Shown: positions 20,727-31,876 of the stretch, piece by piece
Layout of the letters: every line of letters starts with the position of its first letter
How positions within the stretch are numbered: the first letter of the stretch is position 1
Assembly (NCBI GenBank): GCA_022605425.2
Contig: JAKIMF020000005.1
Coordinates: forward strand, 186,001 to 250,000
Source of the DNA: Hamiltosporidium tvaerminnensis
Lineage: Eukaryota; Microsporidia; Dubosqiidae
Direction of reading: 5' to 3'
DNA: 64,000 nt
Position numbers and translations under genes: made by a program
The notes under the pieces: generated by a model
What the model saw: only the letters and a program-made list of their open reading frames with translations
What the model was told of the DNA's origin: nothing
Databases searched by the model: none

Positions 20727-22469
20727 TTATTGGGAATTTTTAATTAATGACATTATTTTTTCGGTATCAAACGAATCATCATTGTTTCGATCACAAAAAA
20801 CTACTTCAATAGATTTGTTATAAAAAAATTCGCTAAATAATTTAGAAAGGGCTTCTTTCAGAGAATCATTAAGATTTAGATATTCATTATATATATTATA
20901 GTCTGTTTGGGTATTGTACAAAAGTTTTTTAATTCTAGATATTGTTAAGTCGTCAGTAATTGAGGTCTTAGAATATTTTACAGTTGATTTAATATATTTG
21001 TTTAGAACCATGTGCAAAATTTCAGCTAATTTTGCTTGATTTAAAATGTTCTCTTCCACGATTATAATCTTAAATCTTAGATATTTTGATTGTAATCTGT
21101 AAATTTCAAGTTTTAGTGATCTCAAGAAATTCAAGTATTGATTAAAAGTCAAAGATTTTATATTAAAGACACTAGATAAATCATTATTATGTTGACTCCA
21201 ACTTACATCAAAATTTTCTTTTACACTAATGAGACATGAATTCCTAAAAAAAGAAATATCAATAAATATTAAGTTAAATTTTAGATAATCGTTGGGTATC
21301 GACAAAATTTTCTCTGAAAATCTGTTTAAAATTTGTTTATTACTCGAAAAATTATCTAACTTAATTTGCAAATACAAATCACCATTTTTTAGTGAAATAT
21401 TAGTCAATCCAATTTTTAATACTTTTTCTTGATAAAAGAAATTTATATAAATTATGATTTCGTGTTTGCTAAACTCCGGAATAGAAATTGTTTTGCAAAT
21501 AAATAAATCAAAGAAATGTTTCTCAAATACTTTCAAATTATCATATACAAGACAATCAAAGAACATATTGAGCTGACTACAAAATGTAAAATATCTGATT
21601 TCGCATTCTTCATTCAAAAGATCTATACAATTTGATCCGTTTGAAGCGCCGTGTATTTTTTTTTCTGCTCCTTTTAAGATATTGAATATCGATTTTTTAT
21701 TAAAGAAACCAGTTACCCAATTTGATTCGCTTTCACATAAACAAGTTCTGTTTACTTTGCCGAAATCGATATTCAAATACTGAAATACTTGCTCGAAAAA
21801 GCCATCAAAGCAAAAAATCAGCAAAATAAATTCCAAATCAGTTAATATTCTAGCGAAAATATCAATAGACTCGGTTAAAAGAGGATCACACTCGATACAT
21901 TCTTCTACTTGAACTTTCATGTCGCTTCTTTTAAATTTTTTCTTATTTTTTGATGCGACACCTAAACTATTTATCTCTTTATGGTTTTTTTCGCTTTGTG
22001 AATCATTTTTAGTCTCAAATTTAATTTGACTCAAATTTTCTAATAGAAGAGAAAATTTTTGCTCAATCATACATCTAAAATATTTATCTCGTATTCCAAG
22101 AATAAATCCTAGTATTTTTGTCTTTTCTTTCATATTTTCGGCAAATAAACAAATATCTGTTTTTGCGAACACAGCTTCTAATAAATCAATAAATCCATTT
22201 TTAACATCATAAATACATTCTTGTTTCCATATAATCGGCATATTTTCTGGTATGTAATTATTTAGTAACAATTTGTTCTTGTCATTTAAGTAATTCAATA
22301 TTTGATTTTCATATTCTTCAAAACAGAATGCTTCATTTTTTTCACAATTCTTCTTATTCGTTGTAAAAAAAGATATAGAGCTTATATTTTCGCTAAATGT
22401 TGCAAGAAATGCAAAATTTCCGTAATTTATCAATAGTTTTAGAACAATGATTCTTGTAAAATACGACAT
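20727..22469 (-). CDS. Secreted protein family A, copy 2 (unknown function)
   Basis: 580 residues from an ATG with a hydrophobic N-terminus (about residues 7-24). It is the paralogue of 9483-11315 on the same strand, about 9.4 kb away, and colinear with it from the signal peptide to the final GVFCDR/VVFCDR...SFD block. The central insert around residues 155-190 is Lys/Glu-rich and differs between the two. Conserved aromatic/Cys motifs (TCLCE, NWVTGFFN, IDISFFRNSC) suggest a folded extracellular domain that I do not recognise. The pair flanks LRR gene 1, so the duplication may have involved a larger block. Confidence 0.75.
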   Translation of the reverse strand: MSYFTRIIVLKLLINYGNFAFLATFSENISSISFFTTNKKNCEKNEAFCFEEYENQILNYLNDKNKLLLNNYIPENMPIIWKQECIYDVKNGFIDLLEAVFAKTDICLFAENMKEKTKILGFILGIRDKYFRCMIEQKFSLLLENLSQIKFETKNDSQSEKNHKEINSLGVASKNKKKFKRSDMKVQVEECIECDPLLTESIDIFARILTDLEFILLIFCFDGFFEQVFQYLNIDFGKVNRTCLCESESNWVTGFFNKKSIFNILKGAEKKIHGASNGSNCIDLLNEECEIRYFTFCSQLNMFFDCLVYDNLKVFEKHFFDLFICKTISIPEFSKHEIIIYINFFYQEKVLKIGLTNISLKNGDLYLQIKLDNFSSNKQILNRFSEKILSIPNDYLKFNLIFIDISFFRNSCLISVKENFDVSWSQHNNDLSSVFNIKSLTFNQYLNFLRSLKLEIYRLQSKYLRFKIIIVEENILNQAKLAEILHMVLNKYIKSTVKYSKTSITDDLTISRIKKLLYNTQTDYNIYNEYLNLNDSLKEALSKLFSEFFYNKSIEVVFCDRNNDDSFDTEKIMSLIKNSQ

Positions 22470-22474
22470 CTGAA

Positions 22475-22482
22475 GGTATATT
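22475..22482 (-). promoter_or_regulatory. Start-proximal AATATACC motif, family A copy 2
   Basis: The same octamer stands at the same five-base distance from the ATG as in family A copy 1 (11321-11328). Confidence 0.4.
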
Positions 22483-24099
22483 TTAAATTTTTTTCTAATA
22501 TTTTAATTTAAAAAGGTAATTCAAAAAGATTTTAATAAAAATAAGACGCTAATTGTATTTATATTTTTAGATTTATATCATTTGTCAATACATTTTTACT
22601 AGAATGATAGAATAAAATAAAACCTTTATTACATATTCTTTTTATAGACAGCTTATATTTTTTTAGATTAAGCATATTTTTTATTTTTTTACTCAATCAA
22701 GTCAATATATTATATTACTTTATTGAATAATATTGTTTTTTTCCACAAAAATACCGTTTGTTTTATATTGAAAAAGAAGTTATGTTGCATATTTTCCAGA
22801 ATACCATTTTTTATTGTCACAAAATTTAATCTATATTATTTTATCGAAAAATTCGGACCAAAAACATTTTAATCGAAAATATTTTTTTTAGTAATTCTAT
22901 AATTCTTCATGATGGGTAAATCATTTGTTCCTATTCTATAGTTATTTTGTTTCTTTCACCATTTAAAATTTAGTATATTTTATTGTTTGAATAAAAATTG
23001 AAGTGCTCTATTTGCCTACGATATTTAAATTCACATCAAAAGTTTCTTATTATGAATGATAGCTTCTAAAATATATCGCTTCTGCTTTGTTGTAAAATAT
23101 TGCAATATTGGATGCTTTTTTTCGGTGAAAAGAGTTTTAAAATTTCGCTCGTAGCTTTTAATTTCTTGCCTGTTCAAACCAAGTTCTCTATAATACACAA
23201 ATATGAGATTTACACACCATATATTCTTTAACTAAATTTTTCTGCGTATTTCTACACAATTTTCTAAAATATAGCATTAAATATCAATTAAATTTAATTT
23301 AATACCACGATTCCACGAAGATCTTGTTTATTAGATTTCCAAGCCCAAAATATATGTTATACGAACTACTAAACATTGTTAAGGTCCGTAAATCTCATTT
23401 TCCATAAAACATCTTTGTTTCAAGTTATATAATGCCTTCGTTGTTCAATTTATACACGTGCTTTTATCTTAACATATCGTATCAGCAAAATATAAAAGTA
23501 AATTTTTTAAAAAATATAATATTACGCTATAAAGTTATATAATGCGATAATATTATAAAGTAATGGGTTTGTATTGACGTAATGGTCATATTTCTTATTT
23601 GAAAGGTAATATCATTTTAAGACTTTTGCTATTATTACTCTATTATAAATTCTCACTCATTCCAATCATGATCCTTTCTGCTCAATAATTTTTATATATT
23701 TGTAATGCCAATAAAACTTGATAACTATAGTTCAATTACATGCCTAATTATTTTTATGTTCATTAGATTCACTTCATTTGTTCAAATAAATCGATAAATT
23801 GTAAAATGTGCTCAACCGTAAAAGTAAATAATGATATACATTTACAGTATAAACTAAAATTAAATATAACCATATAATTATTCATTTATACCCGATCATA
23901 TTGTTTTAAAAATATTATTAAGATTATAACTTAAAAAACTATAAAATTTAAAAAAACATATTGAGATTCTAAATATAAATATAGAAAGATATTCAAATTA
24001 AATTAAAAAATCAAATAAAATGTTTATTTAATAAATTCCCGGCTTAAAACCATTTTCACATTTTATATGAATTTTTCTACTTTTTAAACACCATCTATT
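22483..24099. other. 1.6 kb AT-rich intergenic, no gene seen
   Basis: No frame of note. It lies between family A copy 2 and the 3' side of the decayed retrotransposon. Confidence 0.4.
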
Positions 24100-24393
24100 C
24101 TTTATCCAAAACCGACTCTTCAATTGTATTTATTGTCGTTTCCTCTAATTTAGTTTTTCCGCCTGGAATAAGAAGTATAGTATTATTTGGTTTAAAATGT
24201 TTAGCGCAATCGTGCACTGTATTCGGGTATTTTAAAGGGTTTCATTGGTTACTCATGTATTTCGGCTCTCTTGATAGCACCCACAGGCGCTATTTCCTAG
24301 CTATCTAAGGCATTTTATCTTAAACAAAATCCTCTTTGGGTCACAAAGTAAATCGTTTAGAATGTCTTTCTACGTACTTTTAAGGGAATGCAT

Positions 24394-24792
24394 TCACAGA
24401 TATTCGCAGTTTTTGTGGTATAGCTTATAGTATTTTGTCACAATATCGTTCCAGACCATCATATAAAGGATTATCTCAACACTAGATTTATAAATAAAGC
24501 CTAACTCGCTTGCTAGCAGGTCAATCTTCCTAAGTTTTTCAGTTTCAACTATTTGAAGTGAATCTTGGGAAGTGATTTGTACTTCAATGAGTGTTATCTT
24601 ATTCTTCTTCTTATCCAAAATAGATATGTCAGGTCTGTTATTCCGAATTTTAACATCAGCTTTTATTCTATTGTCCCCTCTTATCTCTGCATACTCATTA
24701 TCAAGAATTTCAAAAACTGAATGGCTGCTAATTCGTTTTGGCGACTTAAAATTATATTTATTCAGCAAAAGTAAATGTATAAATCGTACCAT
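24394..24792 (-). pseudogene. LINE C-terminal restriction-enzyme-like endonuclease fragment
   Basis: 132 residues. The motif order R...DVKI..NRPD, about 13 residues, then E-V (IRNNRPDISI, then LIEVQITSQDSL) fits the catalytic PD-(D/E)XK-like site of R2-group endonucleases, which nick the target to prime reverse transcription. It is followed by KLRKIDLLASELG, also typical of the family. The fragment is open but cut off from the upstream zinc knuckle and RT by frameshifts and from the usual C-terminal tail by a stop. Confidence 0.8.
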
Positions 24793-24829
24793 TTCATTGT
24801 GTCGATTGTGTACTCATTACCCAGCATTT

Positions 24830-24893
24830 TTTCACATCTCGTTGCTAGATGATCTACAGTCTTAACAGACTTCCCGCAATGTTGACACAAACC
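24830..24893 (-). pseudogene. LINE CCHC zinc knuckle remnant
   Basis: On the minus strand the frame reads CQHC, seven residues, H, four residues, C. This is the CX2CX7HX4C knuckle that sits between RT and endonuclease in R2-group LINEs. It is out of frame with both neighbours. Confidence 0.75.
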
Positions 24894-24902
24894 ATATGCT
24901 CT

Positions 24903-25229
24903 CTAGAATACATTTCCATCCTGGATATAGCAGAGCACAGCTTCATTTCGTGGCCTAATATTCCCTTTCTTTAGCCATCTTGAAGAGTCACCAACACACA
25001 CAAGCTCATTTTTCCTTGCATTGTATAACTTTAAAAGGAGTTTTCGTTTTTTTATTTCGTTATATAGTTTTGCAAGTTGAGCTTCTTCTAAACTTTTCTT
25101 AGTGACTTCTTCTACCAACCTATACTTTACTTTTAAGAAGCCTTTTATTAGTGCAAGATGGGTTTTATTATTCACCACCTTGAGGATTGCTGCTCGTCTA
25201 GTTGTATTTCTTTGCTTTTTTCCAGACAA
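24903..25229 (-). pseudogene. LINE linker region between RT and zinc knuckle
   Basis: 108-residue open frame, Lys/Arg-rich. It contains a SRWLKKGNIRPRNEA block followed by LCYIQD, which directly precedes the zinc knuckle in this class of LINE. It is a fragment and not a free-standing gene. Confidence 0.7.
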
Positions 25230-25293
25230 TCCAAGAGTTGCAGAAGCATATGTTCACTTCACAACTCAACACTATGTAGGTCTCTTCCAAGTT

Positions 25294-25725
25294 CTATTCT
25301 AGAAGATACAAATGCGCTTTACATCTTGGGCGGAGATGTATCTTATTCTTCACCAACACCGCACGCACAGCCTCATCTAACTTAGAGAAGTCAGCCGGTT
25401 CAAGTCGAAGTACTCCTATGTGATAGCTGATTAACCATATCGCATGTTGATTGATTGCAGAAAATAAATTTTTTGCGTTTAATCTAGTCTCACAAAGTCT
25501 TTCAACTCTTGATACAAGTTTGCTCTGTACTTCTTCAAATGAGCTACGTGTTAGGATTCCTCTGCTATCTTCCATTTTTCCTAGATATTTATAAACAGAA
25601 GCACCTTCTGGAATATTAGCAGTATCTTCACAATCTAAATCCTTTTGGCCCACTTTACTTTGTATATTGCCAATCCAAACATCTTTAAAAAACATTTTCG
25701 CCTCACTTGTTATGTATCTTAGCAT
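25294..25725 (-). pseudogene. LINE reverse-transcriptase thumb region fragment
   Basis: 143 residues with YKYLGKMED, LNAKNLFSAIN and SYHIGVLRLEPADFSKLDEAV blocks. These follow the YXDD motif in R2-group reverse transcriptases. The motif C-like block lies just upstream around 25730-25760. Confidence 0.75.
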
Positions 25726-26300
25726 TAAGGTGTCTGTTGCAAGGAGCTTAGGATCATCAATGAATAAGATATGATTGGTAGTGTGAGAATCTGCATCAAT
25801 CCTTATGTAGTGTCATTTTTATGTATTTCTCACTGTGTTTGTAGCTCAACAGATTCATACACAAGGCAAAAAGCAAAAGTTAAAACTATCGCATTGTATT
25901 ATCTGTCTCTTAATCTTCTTGCTCATGATTTTCCGCAAGACCTACTGATATGTCAATTTTTCATTTAAATATTATCACATTGAGAAATTTCAGGATATAC
26001 TTAGGTAAATTGAGTTTTATACCGCATTGAGTCAAGTATGCATGGGCGACAATGTCCTATGCTTTTTTGACATCAATCCAAGTTGCCTTCAGATTATTTC
26101 CATACTCTTTATTAAGAGCAATATTTAGCAAAGTCGACATTTTTGCTTTTTACACACCTCTTAGTATACTCAATTGGTTTTCTGCGAGCAGCCATCGCCT
26201 TTATACGTCAAGCTGAACGACTTTTGTTCCATACTTTGTTGTTAACTTATAAAGGTTGAGGAACACAGGTAATTGGCCTGTAATCAGAGCCTCTTCGCGA

Positions 26301-27068
26301 AATTTTATATCATACGAATCTTAAAAAATAATTAAATTATTATTTAAATTTACAAAATTAGGTCTTCTAAAGTCTGAGTAGATTCTTAAATAAATAGATA
26401 CAAGCATTCTTAATATGAATACAAGTTTCAAGACTTAAATAAAAAAATATTTCTAAATCATAGAAATAATTTATTCGGAATTTCAATCCTCTGAAAAAGT
26501 CTTATTGCTCTTAATAAAAAAAATAAAAAGTAAACGTAAAACTGTCATATTTCTATAAATTCATAATAATTTTGCATCTATACATAAAACTAGTTCATTT
26601 TAAATGAATAAATAATATCATACGTGCTAATAAACATCTGAAAATATATGTATTCAGTCGAGATTATCTATTTTTAAAAATAAAACTTTTCAAAATTCGC
26701 TTTTTTATGTAAAAAAATTTGAAATTCTAAATAAATAAAATTTTAATTTAATTTTTCAAAAATAAATTTTTTTTCTGAATTTTATCAAAAATAATATTTC
26801 AATTTATGAAAATACTAAAAATAGAAAAAATACAAATTATGCTATAATTAAGTTTAAAATTATAAAAACCAAAAAATTTTGATTATAAACATATATTTTA
26901 GAAAATTTTCAACAATACATCATATTTATCTATTTCTATCATAAAAACAACATTTAAGATACATTTTTTAAAAAAAGGTATGAAAACGTCATCTTTCAAA
27001 TTTATAAATTGAGAAATTAATTCGGAATATTAATAATGTACTTAAGTAGTTTCTTTTTTTGAACCAAA
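26301..27068. other. AT-rich intergenic, no gene seen
   Basis: About 770 bases upstream of the phosphodiesterase gene, strongly A/T-rich. The 5' end of the LINE cannot be traced into it. Confidence 0.4.
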
Positions 27069-28424
27069 ATGAAGTTTTACATCTTTCTATTTCTGAATTC
27101 ATTTAATTTAATTTCATCCTCTATTTCAAAACAAAACATGAATGAAATTGTAGAATTACAAGAAAATGTAATAGATAATATGTGCATAACAATATACTGT
27201 CAACAGTATAAAGAATGTAAAGTAATTTCTAGTCCTGTGGATAAGAATATAATTGATATTCAAAAAGTGAAAAATTTTTATTTTAGATTTGAAATTGTAA
27301 GTAAAAATGATTGTGAAGATATTTTATATTATGAAATGACGTTGTATTACAAAGGAACAAATCAAGGTTTTAGAAGTCAATATAAAAAACATTTTGAAAT
27401 GACTATTTTAACAGACTATGACACAGATTTTAAAATCGAAATTGTTGTACATAGGAAAAACGAATGTAAAATCTATTTTGAGAAAATTCATTTAAACACA
27501 AATATTCTTGAACATGAATCGAATGGTCTGTTAAATTCTATCAATGATCAAACAGTAAAAGCACGTTTTTCTTGGTTTCCATATTATTTGAATAATTTCG
27601 AACCGTTAGAATATATTTTTCCTGACAGATTTTTTATTGGACATCGAGGTTCTGGAACGAATCAATTGAAAACCGAAATTGAATTCTACGAAAATACAAT
27701 TCCAGCTTTTGAGAATGCATTTAAAAAAGGAATATCCTGGATAGAATTTGATGTACAAGTTACATCGGATTTTATACCGATCGTTTTTCACGATTTTATG
27801 ATAAAAACAAATGAAAATGAATTTTATATCGGGTCTTTAAAATTTTCAGAAATCTCTAAAATTTGTCAATCCAAAGACTCTGGGTATTGTAATATTTTGG
27901 GTTTGGATAGCTTATTTACTATTCTTGATGAAAATATAGGTTTTAATATCGAAATAAAATATCCGAATTCAGAAGAAATTGAAGAAAATGGAATCAAAGA
28001 AACGCCAAATCTTATTTTGTTCATAAAATCTATATTTGATGTTGTTGAGCGTTATCCAGCAAGAAAAATGTTTTTTAGTTCATTTCATATGGATACAGTC
28101 ATCTTTATTCGATTGTCATATCCTAACGTAATTCTTTTTTACCTTACAGAAGGCAAAGAAAGTATTTCCTCAACAAATAATGATAATCCACTTGAATTTG
28201 CACATAATTTTTGCCGAAGATATAATTTGAAGGGAGTGATTGTAGATTCCAGCGTTCTATTGGCTTTTGAACATCACCTAGGAAGAATATTAAACGATGA
28301 TTTGTTGATATTTACATATGGAAGTGAAACAAATTATGATAATACTGTTACGCGTCTTTGGGAATCGAATATAACTGCGATGATAACGGATGATGTTGAA
28401 AACGCTAAAAATAGGTTAACTTAG
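27069..28424 (+). CDS. Secreted glycerophosphodiester phosphodiesterase (GDPD family)
   Basis: 451 residues from an ATG, with a signal-peptide-like N-terminus (residues 1-18). A beta-rich N-terminal region (about 30-165) resembles in position the carbohydrate-binding or C2-like region of GPCPD1/GDE1-type enzymes. The GDPD TIM barrel spans about 186-448. The catalytic set is visible: H192-R193 in GHRG, E226 and D228 in EFDVQ, H241 in FHD; NIEIKYP follows later as the family's metal-site strand. The family hydrolyses glycerophosphodiesters such as glycerophosphocholine to glycerol 3-phosphate and the free alcohol. All key residues are present, so it is likely active, and the signal peptide suggests action outside the cytosol, perhaps on host lipid products. 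Substrate choice cannot be read from the sequence. Confidence 0.88.
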   Translation: MKFYIFLFLNSFNLISSSISKQNMNEIVELQENVIDNMCITIYCQQYKECKVISSPVDKNIIDIQKVKNFYFRFEIVSKNDCEDILYYEMTLYYKGTNQGFRSQYKKHFEMTILTDYDTDFKIEIVVHRKNECKIYFEKIHLNTNILEHESNGLLNSINDQTVKARFSWFPYYLNNFEPLEYIFPDRFFIGHRGSGTNQLKTEIEFYENTIPAFENAFKKGISWIEFDVQVTSDFIPIVFHDFMIKTNENEFYIGSLKFSEISKICQSKDSGYCNILGLDSLFTILDENIGFNIEIKYPNSEEIEENGIKETPNLILFIKSIFDVVERYPARKMFFSSFHMDTVIFIRLSYPNVILFYLTEGKESISSTNNDNPLEFAHNFCRRYNLKGVIVDSSVLLAFEHHLGRILNDDLLIFTYGSETNYDNTVTRLWESNITAMITDDVENAKNRLT

Positions 28425-28505
28425 CTATTAAATAAACCGTGTTATTTTATTAAATTACTTATTAAATAAACTTTTTTATTTGACTAATTTAGTTATTAAA
28501 TAAAT
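28424..28505 (+). terminator. Three TATTAAATAAA repeats after the phosphodiesterase stop
   Basis: TATTAAATAAA occurs at about 28425, 28461 and 28494, directly after the stop codon. Each contains an AATAAA hexamer. They could act as polyadenylation signals; in DNA this A/T-rich, chance is also possible. Confidence 0.35.
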
Positions 28506-28654
28506 AATTTTATTTCTAAACTTAATGTTTGTTTTCATTTGTTTCCTTGTCAAAAAATTCAAAAATTTATGAAAGATGTTACTTTCTCGGACATAACAAA
28601 CATTTTCGCATTTAAAATACATTTTTCTATCTCTGCTATTTTTACCAGGTTATA

Positions 28655-28869
28655 CTGCCCTAATTTTCGGGAAGGCGGCCAAATTTGAAGTACGTTTCTA
28701 ACAAGGAGATCGTCTTCCTGCTCACCGTTCCACTGTTATTGCGTAAAGAATTGTTTTTACAGGTAAAATAATTGTCTTTATTAGTTTTATTCATCATAGC
28801 ACACCCCTGCTTTTTATTTTAAAATATAAAATAAAAATATTATATTCTTGTGATATAAATAATATCACA
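28655..28869. repeat. Interspersed ~210-bp repeat, copy 2
   Basis: Counterpart of 111-323. It ends with the same perfect TGTGATAT-AAATA-ATATCACA hairpin (28849-28869), preceded by the identical 21-base-class T/A palindromic tract. It lies about 230 bp downstream of the phosphodiesterase gene. Confidence 0.6.
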
Positions 28870-29819
28870 TATATATCATTATTTTATTTTTTAGTGTATT
28901 TTCATAGTAAACAATTACGTGATTTTTTATTGTTGTTTTATTACTAAACTATGTTTTATTTATTTGATCGCTAGTAAATTTGCCTAATTTGGAATAAAAT
29001 TTGATTAAAAAAACAAATTTTGTTAAAGCCTTATAATTTTTCAAATGTATTTTTAGTAGCTTAGGTCTTATTTTTTTATATTTTCAAAGTTTTGTTTTTT
29101 ATGATAAAAATATAGGAAAAAGTCATATATAGTGAGACTGTAAAAAAAGCAGAGAGAATGTGTATGCAAGAAATGAAGAAAAAAGCTTGAAATTGAAAAT
29201 TATTTTGCTATTATATCTTTTTTTTTAAAGTTTTATATTTCTTTATTTAAGTTCTTAGTTTTTTAATTTACATTTTTAACCTTCATAAATTTTTTATATT
29301 TTTCAATCCAAAAATGTTTATATTTTTGTAGCCTTTTTTCTACTTCGAACTGGACTTTCCTTTCCAAAAAGGAAAAAATTTGATTTTCAATTCTCATGTA
29401 ATCTACTAGTTGAGATGATATTCTTTGCTGGATTTCAACTCACCAGGAGAGAAAGAATGAGAGACTGTATCGAAACAAAATAAGAAAATAAATATACTTG
29501 TTTCCATAAACCGAGTCAATAATTAAAAATATCTAAGTAAATTATTTTGTGCAAGTTTTCTATGCAAGATTTAGAATTTTTTTTATTGCTAAAAATATTT
29601 TTGTATTTTTTTAAACATAGGTCAAATTATTTTAAGCATATGACTTGTTTTTGTTTGATTAAATTTAAACTATTTTTTTCTGAATAAAGTTATTAAAATT
29701 TGAAAATATATTTTGCTTACGGAATACAAATACTAAAATATTATAAAAATAATGATTTTACTTTATAATTATCTTTGAAATTACATTTATAACTATAAAC
29801 AGATACTTAATGTATTAAA
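28870..29819. other. AT-rich intergenic, no gene seen
   Basis: 950 bases between the 210-bp repeat and the TIR transposon. No frame or RNA gene was recognised. Confidence 0.4.
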
Positions 29820-29861
29820 TGTCACGGGCCAATAAACCCCCACATGTCAAATAGAAACCCC
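29820..29861 (+). repeat. Left terminal inverted repeat
   Basis: Starts TGTCACGGGCCAATAAACCC. It matches the reverse complement of 31877-31916 with about two substitutions and two single-base gaps over 41 positions. Confidence 0.9.
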
Positions 29862-30193
29862 GTTGTTTCTAATACATTTTTAATCTTGATAACACCCATT
29901 ATTTTTTCATATAGCGATTAATTTCTATATCCTTATAACCCATTTATTTCCCTTATTCCTATACATCTTCTTATTTTAGTTTCTTTTCCAATATTTCTTA
30001 TCCATCCTTTTGTAACATTTCCTTTGTATAAACAAATTGGATGTGTTAATTATGAATAAAACATCCAATAAAATTTATATTTTTCTTTTCAGTTCTTTTT
30101 TTTTTTGCTTTTTTCAGTTATTTGCATTTGTTAGTATTCGTAAGGTAAAATTTCATTGTAGAATTTGATACAGGCACTAAACAACATAACATT

Positions 30194-31649
30194 GTGTATA
30201 AATTCATTCTATGCTTTCATGTTATTTGTTTTTTGCCAAAGCATTCAGTTTATATATATAAAAAATTTAATGTAAACGAACTGTCAAAGATTGTAACTTG
30301 TAAAAATAGGCAAGAAAAAGAAATTCTTACTGCATATTTAAAAACCGGTCAGTATCCAGCTGCGTATTACAAAGAAGAAAAGAGGTTGTGTAAGCAGAAG
30401 GCAGAATATTTTACTTTGCTCGGAGATGATATTTCTTTTAAAAGGCGCGATCATCTAATAAGAGCCGTTTTGGATTTGAAACTGCCTTGATTAAACAAAC
30501 ATTCAAACAGAGCATGCTGTTGCACACATCGGAGCAAATAAAATGATGGCTTTGATTGCACAAAAATACTATGGAATTATCAAGGAATATATAAAAGAGT
30601 ATGTAAAAGAGTGTGAAGCATGTAGTCGATTCAATTCATAAAAACAATTCAGCCAATATATATAAATCATATTACCAAAAAATATGATCTTTTTATGATG
30701 GATTGTGGAGATCTCAGGAGATACAGTGATCAAGATGATCAATAAAGCAGTATTCTTAATGTAATCGACACATAACAAAACATCTCTGATGCTTTAAGCT
30801 AATTAATAAAACTTCGGAATTGTTAAGAAATTCATTAAAACTTTTATTTGACAACTTCGGTGTCTCGGTGGCAATACAATCGGATAACTGTCGTGGGTTT
30901 AAAAATGCACTACTCGAAGCTCTTTTAAAAGATCTTAACATCAAAATTATACATGGAAGATCATGCAATCCAAAGGCGCAAAGTCAGGTGGAACGTGTAA
31001 ATCAAACCATAAAAAGATGGCTAGCTAAGAAATTTCACGAAACAGGTAGAAGAAGGTGGATGGAACATCTTAATAATTCTGTTTATGCATATAACAGAAC
31101 AATACATAGTACAACAAACAAATCTCCATTTATGCTCTTCTTCGAACAACCAGGTTTTAAAAACCCATTTTCTAGAAGCATAATAATTGAAAACGAAGCC
31201 AGTACGATAGTGCCTGCTATTGATTTAGATCCTGATATAGTTTTAGTCGAAGAAAATGCAGCGGGTACACAATGGATCCTGGAAATCGCCTCGGATGTAC
31301 ATGAAGAATTTGCTGAAACGGTAAACACCGCAACCATCATAATAGCTGAGGATTTCGGAAGCGATAGTAAGATTTTTTTGGATGTTGCTAAGCATTTTAA
31401 AAATTATAGAGAAAGAATTATAGTAAACAATAATTCAAATAGTCATAAGTGAGATTTGTCTGTGGAGATCAAGTTTTGATAAAAAAAAGACTCCATATGA
31501 ATACTAAAACCAAAAGAGCGCCTTTTGGCTCTTTTTACGAAAATTCGGTTCTTACAGTTACCGTTATTTTGATGAACAACATGATTGAAGGAGAAAACAA
31601 TGATGGTGACACAAGAACAGTTTTTAAAGGCATAATAAAACGAATTTAA
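30194..31649 (+). pseudogene. Gypsy-type integrase/transposase, frame-broken
   Basis: The frames are pieced as 30194-30490 (N-terminal region), about 30503-30640 (H2C2 module: HAVAH ... CEAC), about 30680-30775 (first catalytic D region: MDCGDLRRYSDQ then ILNVIDT after a shift), 30820-31452 (second D in QSDNCRGF, catalytic E in AQSQVERVNQTIKRW) and 31449-31649 (FVCGDQVLIKK, then a GPF-like PFGSF block of the C-terminal SH3-like part). The catalytic D, D, E residues can all be found, but at least three shifts or stops separate them. The product would cut and join transposon ends. Confidence 0.8.
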
Positions 31650-31876
31650 TTTAGTTTAGTTTACTTTGCAATTATTATAGGCATTTTTTATTATTTAAGT
31701 GTTAGTATTGTAGTTTAATTTTTATTATGGCAAAACCTGAAATATTTTTTTTTGACGGAAAATTCATTTTAAAAACTATATAAGCATTTTCTAAAGAGAC
31801 CCTCTTTAAAATTTATGGAAAAAATCACTTCCTTTTTTCAAATATATGGCTCTTAAGTAAAATATATGAAAATAAA

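Larger units (their letters stand above)
24100..26300 (-). mobile_element. Decayed non-LTR retrotransposon of the R2 group (restriction-like endonuclease type)
   Basis: Read on the minus strand the pieces occur in the order expected of an R2/R4-type LINE. First come reverse-transcriptase pieces: YRPITC near 26275-26255, WIDVKKA...H near 26085-26050 (motif A), a LFIDDPKLLATD-like block near 25760-25730 (motif C) and a YKYLG block. Next are the thumb-like region (25294-25725), a conserved linker ending NIRPRNEAVLCYIQDGN, a CX2CX7HX4C zinc knuckle (about 24890-24835), and a PD-(D/E)XK-like endonuclease (24394-24792). Many frameshifts and stops break it. The outer ends are approximate and no target duplication was identified. 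Confidence 0.8.
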
